Assembly: GCA_910586725.1 (NCBI GenBank)
Contig: CAJUJL010000045.1
Span: 1-22,217, forward strand
DNA: 22,217 bases
DNA from: an uncultured Lachnospiraceae bacterium
GTDB lineage: Bacteria; Bacillota; Clostridia; Lachnospirales; Lachnospiraceae
Reading direction: 5' to 3'
The notes beneath the pieces are model-generated. The model saw nothing but the letters and a program-made list of their open reading frames with translations, searched no databases and was not told where the DNA came from. Below are positions 12,579-20,281 of this stretch, piece by piece (within the stretch, counting starts at the first letter, position 1; the number at the start of each line of letters is the position of its first letter). The translations under genes were made by a program, and so were the position numbers.

Positions 12579-13910
12579 ATGAAACTAAACAAAAAAGTGA
12601 TTGAGAGTATGACGGTTACGTCAGCAATGCTTGTAATGACAACAATCACTGCATTGGGGGGTTCCACAGAAGACGGCACAGGCGATAAGACAGAAAGTGT
12701 TGCGTTGAACAAGAACGGTAAAGCAGGAATTATCTGTGAATTGCAGAATCTGGAAGCAAAAATTTTTGAAACCGGTAATTTGCAAGTGGCCAGCATTGAG
12801 AAAACACAGAAAGACATTGTTGGCAAAAGCAGTCAAGGCGTCTTGGACGACGAAAGTTTGCCGGGTGGCACAGCAGGATTTCAGGATTTTGCGGCAGAAG
12901 CGGCTTTGCAGAGCATTCAGGAAGATGCGGAAGCGTCGGAAGATGCAAAAGTAACAGAGGATGTGAATGCGGCGGAAACGGAAGGTGCGGAAAATGTGCA
13001 GATGGCTGCGCAGGAGCAGACAGAACAGCCGCCGGAAGCAGGAGAATGGAACAACCGGGTAATGGCCAATGTCGAAGAGGATATGAATATTCGAAGCGCG
13101 CCGGATGAGACGGCTGAGCTGGCAGGAAAGTTTTACCGGGGAGATGTGGCGGAAATTGTTTCTGTTGACGGAGAATGGACACAGATTGCATCCGGAAATG
13201 TTACCGGATATGTAAAGAATGATTATTTGGTTTATGGATTGGAAGCAAATGAGCTTGCCAATGAGGTCTGCAGTATATACGCGACAGTAAATACGGACGG
13301 ACTGAGGCTTAGAAGCGAGCCGAGTGAAGAAGCGGAAATCGTTACGACGGCCAATGTTGGCGACAAGCTGAAGGTAGATAAAGAAGCGGAAGAGACGGAT
13401 GGTTGGATAGCCGTTCACACATCGGACGCTACGGCATATGTCAGCGCTGAATATGTTGGCGTTGAATTAAATCTTGGAACTGCTTTAAACAGTGAAGAAG
13501 TTGCAGCCAAGGAAGCGAAGGAAGCAGAAGAAAAAGCAGCCGAATCCGCAAAGAAACCTGCGGTATCCGCAAGTACGGACGACGTTACATTGCTTGGGGC
13601 GCTGATTCAGTGCGAAGCGGGAAGCGGTTCGTATGAAGGAATGGTTGCCGTAGGCGCAGTAGTTATGAACCGTGTCAGAAGCGGCAGTTACCCGGGAAGC
13701 ATTTCCGGCGTAATTTACCAGGGAGGACAATTCCCGCCGGCATTAAACGGTTCTGTAGCAAGAGTAATTGCAAACGGAGTAAGAAGCGCATGTCTTCAGG
13801 CGGCAAGCGAAGCAATCGGCGGTACGGACAATACAAACGGAGCATTATCATTCCGAAGCGCGGCGTCCGGATATGGCGGCACAGTAATTGGCGCAAACGT
13901 ATTTTTCTAG
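12579..13910 (+). CDS. SH3-domain cell wall hydrolase (SleB/CwlJ family)
   Basis: The 443-residue exported protein begins with a basic N-terminus and one hydrophobic segment (about residues 8-29, a signal peptide or anchor). An acidic low-complexity region follows (about 85-155). Then come two SH3b domains (about 158-220 and 231-296; MNIRSAPDETAELAG and LRLRSEPSEEAEIV), an Ala/Glu/Lys linker (305-332), and a C-terminal Hydrolase_2 domain (about 337-443). The latter has the catalytic Glu in LIQCEAGSGSYEGM and the VGAVVMNRVRSG helix. This combination occurs in vegetative wall hydrolases of Lachnospiraceae; SleB relatives are lytic transglycosylases. ATG 12579 is seven bases from GGAGG; ATG 12576 also fits. 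A strong terminator follows. Confidence 0.9.
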   Translation: MKLNKKVIESMTVTSAMLVMTTITALGGSTEDGTGDKTESVALNKNGKAGIICELQNLEAKIFETGNLQVASIEKTQKDIVGKSSQGVLDDESLPGGTAGFQDFAAEAALQSIQEDAEASEDAKVTEDVNAAETEGAENVQMAAQEQTEQPPEAGEWNNRVMANVEEDMNIRSAPDETAELAGKFYRGDVAEIVSVDGEWTQIASGNVTGYVKNDYLVYGLEANELANEVCSIYATVNTDGLRLRSEPSEEAEIVTTANVGDKLKVDKEAEETDGWIAVHTSDATAYVSAEYVGVELNLGTALNSEEVAAKEAKEAEEKAAESAKKPAVSASTDDVTLLGALIQCEAGSGSYEGMVAVGAVVMNRVRSGSYPGSISGVIYQGGQFPPALNGSVARVIANGVRSACLQAASEAIGGTDNTNGALSFRSAASGYGGTVIGANVFF

Positions 13911-13933
13911 TTGTAATATGAAAAAAATTATAG

Positions 13934-13972
13934 TAGTATGTTAGATATAATATATCTGACATACTATTTTTT
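13934..13972 (+). terminator. Strong terminator of the wall hydrolase gene
   Basis: TAGTATGT-T-AGATATA pairs with TATATCT-G-ACATACTA (13934-13966), and six T follow (13967-13972). The T tract runs directly into the leader of the SPFH gene, whose ribosome site begins at 13975. Confidence 0.85.
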
Positions 13973-13987
13973 ATGGAGGTGTTGCGT

Positions 13988-14917
13988 ATGGAACTGGTGG
14001 TAACCGTTGCGATATTATTTGTTATTGCATTGCTGATTGCGGTAAGCTGCATTAAAATCGTGCCGCAGGCGCATGCTGCGGTCGTAGAGTGTCTGGGAGC
14101 GTACCGGGTGACATGGGGCGTAGGCATTCATTTTAAAAGACCTTTTTTAGACCGTGTTGCCAGAAGAATCAATCTGAAAGAGCAGGTGGTGGATTTTCCG
14201 CCGCAGCCGGTGATTACAAAAGATAATGTAACCATGCAGATAGATACGGTTGTATTTTTTCAGATTACAGATCCCAAGCTGTTTGCATATGGCGTGGAAA
14301 GCCCCATTATGGCGATTGAAAACCTGACGGCGACTACGCTGCGTAATATTATTGGAGACCTGGAGCTGGATGAGACATTAACTTCACGCGAGACGATTAA
14401 TACCAAGATGCGGGCGTCACTAGATGTTGCGACAGATCCATGGGGAATTAAAGTAAACCGCGTGGAACTCAAAAACATCATTCCTCCCGCTGCAATTCAG
14501 GACGCTATGGAAAAGCAGATGAAAGCGGAGCGTGAGCGAAGGGAAGCGATTTTAAAAGCAGAGGGAGAAAAGAAGTCTACCATTCTGGTGGCGGAGGGAA
14601 AGAAGGAGTCTGCCATTTTGGACGCGGAGGCAGAGAAAACAGCCGCAATTTTACGCGCGGAAGCGCATAAGGAAGCAACCATCCGTGAAGCGGAAGGACA
14701 GGCGGAAGCCATTCTTAAAATTCAAAAAGCAAATGCGGACGGCCTTATATTCCTGAAAGAAGCTGATCCGAATTCCGGTGTGCTTACGCTAAAGAGCCTG
14801 GAGGCATTTGCAAAAGCAGCGGACGGCAAGGCAACGAAGATTATCGTTCCTTCTGAGATTCAGAGTGTTGCGGGACTTGCGAAGTCACTGATAGAAGTTG
14901 CGAAGGAAGATAAATAA
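13988..14917 (+). CDS. SPFH/Band 7 (stomatin-like, QmcA-type) membrane protein
   Basis: The 309-residue protein has one N-terminal helix (about 3-24). The SPFH domain follows (about 26-175: QAHAAVVECLGAYRVTWGVG; VDFPPQPVITKDNVTMQIDT; DPWGIKVNRVELKNI). Then comes a long Ala/Glu/Lys coiled coil (about 178-250) built of five 11-residue repeats, and a short tail. Such proteins form large rings at the membrane and act as scaffolds for proteases and membrane domains. In many bacteria they lie next to an NfeD-like gene, but none is present here. The start at 13988 follows GGAGGT by seven bases; an ATG at 13973 overlaps that site and is unlikely. Because a terminator sits immediately upstream, its expression depends on read-through or an unseen promoter. 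Confidence 0.9.
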   Translation: MELVVTVAILFVIALLIAVSCIKIVPQAHAAVVECLGAYRVTWGVGIHFKRPFLDRVARRINLKEQVVDFPPQPVITKDNVTMQIDTVVFFQITDPKLFAYGVESPIMAIENLTATTLRNIIGDLELDETLTSRETINTKMRASLDVATDPWGIKVNRVELKNIIPPAAIQDAMEKQMKAERERREAILKAEGEKKSTILVAEGKKESAILDAEAEKTAAILRAEAHKEATIREAEGQAEAILKIQKANADGLIFLKEADPNSGVLTLKSLEAFAKAADGKATKIIVPSEIQSVAGLAKSLIEVAKEDK

Positions 14918-14933
14918 AGTTTTGAATCATACG

Positions 14934-14960
14934 GGCTGCCGCTGACAGGCAGCCTGTTTT
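14934..14960 (+). terminator. Terminator of the SPFH gene
   Basis: GGCTGCC (14934-14940) and GGCAGCC (14948-14954) form a 7-bp stem with a 7-base loop, followed by TGTTTT. Confidence 0.8.
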
Positions 14961-14988
14961 GCAGTATGGAAGGTTGAAATGAAATAAT
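14959..14988 (+). promoter_or_regulatory. Possible promoter of the argF-lysS gene block
   Basis: TTGCAG (14959-14964), an 18-bp spacer and AATAAT (14983-14988), 24 bp before the ornithine carbamoyltransferase start. Its -35 overlaps the T tract of the terminator. Modest match; no arginine-repressor box is evident. Confidence 0.35.
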
Positions 14989-15012
14989 GATCAGATTACA
15001 GGAGGAGTAGAC

Positions 15013-16002
15013 ATGAAGCTGACGGGACGTCATTTTTTAAAATTAACAGATTATACACCGGAAGAAATCATATCACTGATTGATTTGTCAGAGAAATTAA
15101 AACAGGAGAAAAAACAGGGTATTTCCCATGCGTGCCTGACAGGAAAAAACATAGCGCTGATTTTTGAAAAGACAAGCACCAGGACACGCTGTGCTTTTGA
15201 GGTTGCGGCCCATGATCTGGGAATGCATGTGACGTACCTGGATCCGTCCGGTTCCCAGATCGGGAAAAAAGAAAGCATAAAAGATACGGCGCGTGTTTTG
15301 GGACGTATGTTTGACGGAATCGAGTACAGGGGATTTGAACAGGAGATTGTCGAAGAACTTGCCAGGTATGCGGGGGTTCCGGTCTGGAACGGGCTTACGA
15401 ATGAATTTCATCCCACGCAGATGCTGGCGGACATGCTTACGATTCGGGAGCATTTTGGGAAATTAAAGGGGATAAAGCTGGTTTACATGGGCGACGCCCG
15501 TTATAATATGGGCAATTCGCTGATGGTTGCATGTGCCAAGCTGGGGATGCAGTTTGTTGCGTGCACATCCAAAAATTATTTTCCGGAAGCAAAATTAGTG
15601 TCCTATTGTGAAAATGTGGCAAAAGAAACCGGCGCGTCGATCACATTGAGCGAAGACGTTGCGGCCTCGGTGAAAGATGCAGACGTTATCTATACGGATG
15701 TATGGGTGTCTATGGGAGAGCCAGACGAAGCCTGGGAAGCGCGGATCAGGGAATTGATGCCGTACCAGGTAAATCAAAGCGTAATGGACCGCGCGGGGCA
15801 AAATGCTGTTTTTATGCATTGTCTGCCGGCTTTTCATGATCTGCAGACAACCATCGGAAGAGAGGTATATGAAAAGTTTGGCCTGAATGAAATCGAAGTT
15901 ACAGATGAAGTGTTTGAAAGCGGCAGATCCGTTGTTTTTGATGAGGCAGAAAACCGTATGCATACAATTAAAGCGGTCATGCTGGCCACGTTGGGAGAGT
16001 GA
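15013..16002 (+). CDS. argF: Ornithine carbamoyltransferase
   Basis: The 329-residue enzyme joins carbamoyl phosphate and ornithine to citrulline; the reverse reaction serves arginine breakdown. Signature residues: carbamoyl phosphate loop STRTR (55-59), FHPTQ (132-136), the ornithine-binding DVWVSMGE segment (229-236) with its SMG loop, and the catalytic FMHCLPAFHD (Cys270). Start: ATG seven bases after AGGAGG. No other arginine gene lies near, so biosynthetic (argF) and arginine deiminase (arcB) roles cannot be separated by context. It is followed six bases later by birA and may be the first gene of the block. Confidence 0.95.
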   Translation: MKLTGRHFLKLTDYTPEEIISLIDLSEKLKQEKKQGISHACLTGKNIALIFEKTSTRTRCAFEVAAHDLGMHVTYLDPSGSQIGKKESIKDTARVLGRMFDGIEYRGFEQEIVEELARYAGVPVWNGLTNEFHPTQMLADMLTIREHFGKLKGIKLVYMGDARYNMGNSLMVACAKLGMQFVACTSKNYFPEAKLVSYCENVAKETGASITLSEDVAASVKDADVIYTDVWVSMGEPDEAWEARIRELMPYQVNQSVMDRAGQNAVFMHCLPAFHDLQTTIGREVYEKFGLNEIEVTDEVFESGRSVVFDEAENRMHTIKAVMLATLGE

Positions 16003-16008
16003 CAGAAT

Positions 16009-16986
16009 TTGAAGTCAGAAATATTGTCCGCGCTGCGGAGCGCAAACGAATATGTGTCCGGCCAGGAATTGTGCGAGAAATTGGGCGTTTCCAGAACGGC
16101 TGTCTGGAAAGGCGTGCAGAAGCTAAAGGAAGAGGGATATACGATCAAGGCAGTTCCCAACAAGGGCTATTGTCTGATGGAATCGCCGGATGTTTTGAAT
16201 GAGCAGGAGTTGAAGAATTTTCTGCAAACGGCGTGGATTGGCAAGCGCGTCGTATATTATGAAGTGACGGACTCAACCAATATACAGGCAAAATGCCTGG
16301 CGGAAGAAGGCGCTTTGCATGGGACGCTTGTAGTTGCCGGACGCCAGGAAGCCGGCAAAGGACGGCGCGGCAGGTCCTGGGAATCGCCGGAAAAAGACGG
16401 TATTTTTATGACGGTATTGTTAAGACCCGATTTTGAGCCGCAAAAAGCATCTATGCTGACAATCATAGCCGCGCTTGCAGTTACTAAAGCGCTTAGAACG
16501 ATGTTTGAGCTGTCGGCGGAAATCAAATGGCCCAATGACATTATTTTAAAGAATAAGAAGGTCTGCGGTATTTTGACGGAACTGAGTACGGAAATAGATG
16601 CGATCAATTATGTGGTGGTTGGAATCGGCATTAACGTTTCCAACAGGAAATTTGAAGAGGAAGTTGCATTGACAGCGACATCCATTGTAATAGAAAGCGG
16701 TAAGCAAGTTCACAGGGCAAAGCTGATTGACGCCGTATGGCGGCAGTTTGAATATTATTACGAGCGGTTTTGCGCCGAAAAAAATCTGTCCGGTTTCATA
16801 GAGGAATATAACGGCTTTCTTGTAAACAAAGATAAGCAGGTGCGCATTTTGGATCCTCAAAATCCATTTGCAGGCGTGGCAAGAGGGATTAATGAAACAG
16901 GAGAACTAATTGTGGAAACGGAGGATGGCATCAGGCCGGTTTCTTCCGGCGAAGTATCCGTACGTGGAATTTACGGATATGTTTGA
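16009..16986 (+). CDS. birA: Bifunctional biotin-protein ligase / biotin operon repressor BirA
   Basis: The 325-residue BirA attaches biotin to carboxylase carrier domains and, in two-domain forms, represses biotin genes. The N-terminal winged helix (1-60: YVSGQELCEKLGVSRTAVWK) is present, so it is the regulatory type. The catalytic domain shows the biotinyl-AMP loop GKGRRGRSW (116-124), KWPNDI (173-178), the Lys region NKKVCGILTEL (182-192), VVGIGINV, and a C-terminal SH3-like domain (about 270-325). TTG start with GGAGAG upstream, only six bases after argF. No biotin synthesis genes and no BirA operator are visible in the window. Confidence 0.95.
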   Translation: MKSEILSALRSANEYVSGQELCEKLGVSRTAVWKGVQKLKEEGYTIKAVPNKGYCLMESPDVLNEQELKNFLQTAWIGKRVVYYEVTDSTNIQAKCLAEEGALHGTLVVAGRQEAGKGRRGRSWESPEKDGIFMTVLLRPDFEPQKASMLTIIAALAVTKALRTMFELSAEIKWPNDIILKNKKVCGILTELSTEIDAINYVVVGIGINVSNRKFEEEVALTATSIVIESGKQVHRAKLIDAVWRQFEYYYERFCAEKNLSGFIEEYNGFLVNKDKQVRILDPQNPFAGVARGINETGELIVETEDGIRPVSSGEVSVRGIYGYV

Positions 16987-16996
16987 TGGAGGCAGG

Positions 16997-17323
16997 ATGG
17001 AACGAGAGGAAATCGTATTGTGCGCGGCCAGCGCATATGAGAAGAAATTTTACTTAAACGAGGAGTTTAACGGACTTCCTTCGGGTATCAAGGATGAATT
17101 AAAAATTATGTGCGTGCTTTTTACAGAGGACGTCGGAGGCATATTGGAGCTTGTCTATAATGAGGACGGGGAGCTTGAATTTCGCACATCGTCAGACGAG
17201 GGGGATTATCTGTACGATGAAATTGGAAGCGCGCTGAAAGTGAAGGAAATGCAGCGGGAGAGGACGGAATTTCTGGAATCACTGCAGATGTTTTATAAGG
17301 TGTTTATATTGAATGAGATTTAA
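16997..17323 (+). CDS. DUF6145-like protein (108 aa)
   Basis: A small acidic cytoplasmic protein beginning MEREEIVLCAASAYEKKFYL. It contains a strand-rich middle (KIMCVLFTEDVGGILELVYN) and a helical end. No catalytic motif or membrane segment. A protein of this look between birA and coaX is typical of Lachnospiraceae, and I believe it is the DUF6145 family, but the name is from memory. ATG 16997 follows GGAGG; the frame is open further upstream into birA without a ribosome site. Function unknown; its position in the block suggests co-expression with cofactor genes. Confidence 0.75.
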   Translation: MEREEIVLCAASAYEKKFYLNEEFNGLPSGIKDELKIMCVLFTEDVGGILELVYNEDGELEFRTSSDEGDYLYDEIGSALKVKEMQRERTEFLESLQMFYKVFILNEI

Positions 17324-17337
17324 CAGGAGGGCATGAA

Positions 17338-18105
17338 ATGTTATTGACGATAGATGTTGGCAATACCAATATTACCTTTGGGATTTTTGATGATAAAACG
17401 TTGGTTACGACGTTTCGTATGACGACAAAGCAGCTTCGCACTTCGGATGAATACGGGATCGGCATTCTGGAAATGTTAGAACGCAACCATATTTGCGGCA
17501 GCGACGTCAAAAATGTAATCATTGCTTCGGTTGTGCCGGACGTGATGCATTCTCTGAATAATGCCATTGTGAAATACTTTGGCATCACGCCTGTGATTGT
17601 AGGACCCGGAATCAGAACGGGCATTCGTGTCGTGACGGAAAATCCAAAGCAGATTGGCGCGGACCGAATTGTGGATGCCGCCGGCGCATACGCGTTATAT
17701 GGGGGACCGGTTCTGGCGCTGGATTTCGGCACAGCCACGACATATGACCTGGTAGACGCTTCCGGTGCATTTCTGGCAGGCGTTACGGCTCCTGGAATCC
17801 GCATCAGCGCAAAGGCATTGTGGGAAGACGCCGCGAAGCTTCCTAAAATTGAAATATGCAAACCGCAAAGCATTTTGGCGCAGGAAACCATCAGCAGCAT
17901 GCAGGCGGGCCTGGTATATGGGCAAATCGGACAGACGGAGTATATTGTGCGCTGTATGGCAAAAGAAGCCGGATTGCAGGATCTGAAAGTGGTTGCCACA
18001 GGCGGGCTTGGCAGAATCATTGCAAACGAAACAGACTGTATAGATGTTTATGATCCGAATTTGACGTTATCCGGTCTGCGCCTTATTTTTGAAAAACAAA
18101 AATAA
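17338..18105 (+). CDS. coaX: Type III pantothenate kinase
   Basis: A 255-residue enzyme of the ASKHA fold that phosphorylates pantothenate, the first step of CoA synthesis. It shows the phosphate loop TIDVGNTNITFG with Asp6, the pantothenate-binding GPGIRTG (89-95), the GADR motif with catalytic Asp109, the DFGTATTYD motif (129-137), and GGLG near the end. Type III enzymes are not inhibited by CoA and need a monovalent cation. Start: AGGAGGG seven bases upstream. It lies between the DUF6145-like gene and dusB. Confidence 0.95.
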   Translation: MLLTIDVGNTNITFGIFDDKTLVTTFRMTTKQLRTSDEYGIGILEMLERNHICGSDVKNVIIASVVPDVMHSLNNAIVKYFGITPVIVGPGIRTGIRVVTENPKQIGADRIVDAAGAYALYGGPVLALDFGTATTYDLVDASGAFLAGVTAPGIRISAKALWEDAAKLPKIEICKPQSILAQETISSMQAGLVYGQIGQTEYIVRCMAKEAGLQDLKVVATGGLGRIIANETDCIDVYDPNLTLSGLRLIFEKQK

Positions 18106-18120
18106 AAGTAAAGGTAATGG

Positions 18121-19098
18121 ATGATGAAACCACTGAAGATCGGAAATGTAATTTTAGAAAATAATCTCATACTGGCTCCGATGGCAGGCGTTACGGACCT
18201 GCCATTTCGTATGCTTTGCAAAGAGCAGGGAGCGGGTTTGGTCTGCATGGAAATGGTAAGCGCCAAGGCGATCTTGTATAAGAATAAGAATACAAAAGAA
18301 CTATTGGAAATTGATCCGAAAGAGCGTCCCGTTTCTTTGCAGATGTTTGGATCGGATCCGGATATTATGAGCGATATTGCAAAACAAATCGAAGAGCTTC
18401 CGTTTGATATTTTAGATATTAATATGGGCTGTCCCGTTCCCAAAGTAGTAAACAACGGGGATGGCTGCGCGTTGATGAAGCAGCCGCTTCTGGCGGGGGA
18501 AATCATTGAAAAAACGGTGCGGGCGATCCGAAAGCCCGTTACCGTTAAAATTCGCAAGGGTTTTGACGATGCTCATATCAATGCGGAAGAAATGGCTCAT
18601 ATTGCGCAAGAGTCCGGCGCTGCGGCAGTTGCGGTGCATGGAAGAACACGCGAGCAATTTTATTCCGGAAAAGCCGACTGGGAGATCATCCGCAAAGTAA
18701 AAGAGGCCGTTCAAATTCCTGTAATTGGAAATGGAGATTTGCTTACGGGTCAGGATATAAAGGAAATGCGGTGGCAAACGGGATGCGACGGATTTATGAT
18801 CGCCAGGGGCGCGCGCGGGAACCCATGGATTTTTCGGGAAATGCTTTCCTGTCTGGAGACCGGAAAAGAACCGGAGCGGCCTTCGATGGAAGAGATTGTT
18901 GATATGATGCTGCGCCATTCCGAAATGCTTTGTTTATACAAAGGAAATTATACCGGCATGCGGGAAATGCGCAAACATGCCGCATGGTATATAAGCGGGT
19001 TTCCGAACGCGGCCAGGCTGCGGGCAAAAGTAAATGAAGTTGAGTGTTATGAGGAACTTTCCGCATTATTTCAGGAGGCCCTTTCATATACTAAATAA
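18121..19098 (+). CDS. dusB: tRNA-dihydrouridine synthase (DusB type)
   Basis: The 325-residue flavoprotein reduces uridines in the tRNA D-loop. It has an FMN-binding TIM barrel with APMAGVTDLPFR (19-30), the active-site motif DINMGCPVPKVV with catalytic Cys104, KIRKGFDD, VHGRTREQFYSGKADW, IGNGDLL and ARGARGNPWIF, then a small helical C-terminal domain. AAAGG lies six bases upstream of ATG 18121; a second ATG follows directly. It has the same strand and close spacing as coaX before it. Confidence 0.94.
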   Translation: MMKPLKIGNVILENNLILAPMAGVTDLPFRMLCKEQGAGLVCMEMVSAKAILYKNKNTKELLEIDPKERPVSLQMFGSDPDIMSDIAKQIEELPFDILDINMGCPVPKVVNNGDGCALMKQPLLAGEIIEKTVRAIRKPVTVKIRKGFDDAHINAEEMAHIAQESGAAAVAVHGRTREQFYSGKADWEIIRKVKEAVQIPVIGNGDLLTGQDIKEMRWQTGCDGFMIARGARGNPWIFREMLSCLETGKEPERPSMEEIVDMMLRHSEMLCLYKGNYTGMREMRKHAAWYISGFPNAARLRAKVNEVECYEELSALFQEALSYTK

Positions 19099-19123
19099 AA
19101 GAGGCCATGCAGGAAAATTTAAG

Positions 19124-19759
19124 ATGATGGGAAAGAATGCATTTTCAGTGCGTGATGCGATCAAAAGTTTTTTGAAAAATATTTTTAATAAGAGACGGGA
19201 AACCGAAACGGACGGATTATGGGAGGATGAAAAAGAGGAAGGCAATCCGTACCTTGATCAGATCAGAGACATCATGGAGCAGGTTTTGGAAATGAAAAAG
19301 ATTCCATATGAAGCGTTTGCTCCGATCCTGATTGACGGCAGAGAATCGAACGATACGCTTATGGTTGCAGAGCTTTTGAGCAGAGATTTGAACCGGCTTG
19401 TGGTACTGACGGAGCGTCCTGAATATTTTGAGGCTTATGCGGACAATATGTATGAGGAGCAGGGGTTGATCGTGGAGATTTTTCTAAAAGACACACGGAA
19501 AATCGACGGCTTATTGTCAAAAATTTCGTATGGGAACGTCATTTTGGATTTTGAGGAGGCGGATCAGGATTTTGCCGATGTAAAATTTGAAAAAATACTA
19601 TATATTCCCATTTTTAAACGGCGCTGGGAAAGTGTCGGAAATCTTGACATCGCAGTGCCTATCGGGTATAATGTTATGATTGTCAGGGGACATGAAATGA
19701 GACCGCAACAGCGCTATTCTGACAAATTCGAGCAGGCTTTTTATGAAAACGAATATTAA
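19124..19759 (+). CDS. Conserved-looking protein of unknown function between dusB and greA
   Basis: I do not recognise the family. From ATG 19124 it has 211 residues: a basic start (MMGKNAFSVRDAIKSFLKNI and KRRE), an acidic stretch, then alternating helices and strands (RDIMEQVLEMKKIPYEAFAP; LIDGRESNDTLMVAELLSRD; LVVLTERPEYFEAYADNM; GNVILDFEEADQDF; KILYIPIFKRRWESV) and a GYNVMIVRG strand near the end. There is no signal peptide or membrane helix. The pattern suggests an alpha/beta (possibly Rossmann-like) fold, but no nucleotide-binding loop is evident. The ORF extends 30 codons upstream, overlapping dusB, without a ribosome site; even 19124 has only a distant AGGA. Codon use matches its neighbours. 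It sits in the block leading to greA and lysS. Confidence 0.7.
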   Translation: MMGKNAFSVRDAIKSFLKNIFNKRRETETDGLWEDEKEEGNPYLDQIRDIMEQVLEMKKIPYEAFAPILIDGRESNDTLMVAELLSRDLNRLVVLTERPEYFEAYADNMYEEQGLIVEIFLKDTRKIDGLLSKISYGNVILDFEEADQDFADVKFEKILYIPIFKRRWESVGNLDIAVPIGYNVMIVRGHEMRPQQRYSDKFEQAFYENEY

Positions 19760-19775
19760 AGAAGGGTAGAATAAT

Positions 19776-20255
19776 ATGGATAAGAAAAATATCTTAACGT
19801 ATCAGGGACTCAAAAAACTGGAAGATGAACTTCAGGATTTGAAATTAGTAAAACGAAAAGAAGTGGCGCAGAAGATCAAAGAGGCCAGAGAACAAGGCGA
19901 TTTGTCTGAGAATGCGGAATACGATGCGGCGAAAGACGAGCAGAGGGACATTGAAGCGCGGATTGATGAAATTGAGAAAATATTAAAAAATGCCGAAGTT
20001 GTTGTTGAGGAAGAAGTGGAGCTGGACAAAATCAGCATTGGCTGCACCGTTCGCATTTTAGACTGTGAATTTAATGAGGAATGTGAATATAAAATTGTAG
20101 GATCTACGGAAGCAAACAGCTTAAAGGGAAAGATTTCAAACGAGTCTCCGGTAGGACGCGCGTTGATCGGCGCAAAGGTCGGAGATATGGTTAAAGTTGA
20201 GACACAGGTGGGAGATTTAGAGTACAAAGTGCTGGAAATTCAGCGTTCTTTATAA
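19776..20255 (+). CDS. greA: Transcription elongation factor GreA
   Basis: The 159-residue factor rescues backtracked RNA polymerase by stimulating transcript cleavage. The N-terminal coiled coil (about 10-78) carries the acidic tip, with the family pattern REQGDLSENAEYDAAKDEQ. The C-terminal FKBP-like domain (about 84-159) contains ISNESPVGRALIGAKVGD. The length is normal. It lies 16 bases after the unknown gene and 26 before lysS; greA-lysS pairing is common in Firmicutes. Confidence 0.96.
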   Translation: MDKKNILTYQGLKKLEDELQDLKLVKRKEVAQKIKEAREQGDLSENAEYDAAKDEQRDIEARIDEIEKILKNAEVVVEEEVELDKISIGCTVRILDCEFNEECEYKIVGSTEANSLKGKISNESPVGRALIGAKVGDMVKVETQVGDLEYKVLEIQRSL

Positions 20256-20281
20256 GAAGGGCACGCAGACGGGAGGCAAAG

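Noticed and set aside
12621..13418. Minus-strand 265-codon ORF within the wall hydrolase gene
   Set aside because: It is antisense to a gene with signal peptide and SH3 domains, and it is rich in Cys, Arg and Phe as expected from the reverse of Ala/Glu/Lys-rich coding sequence.
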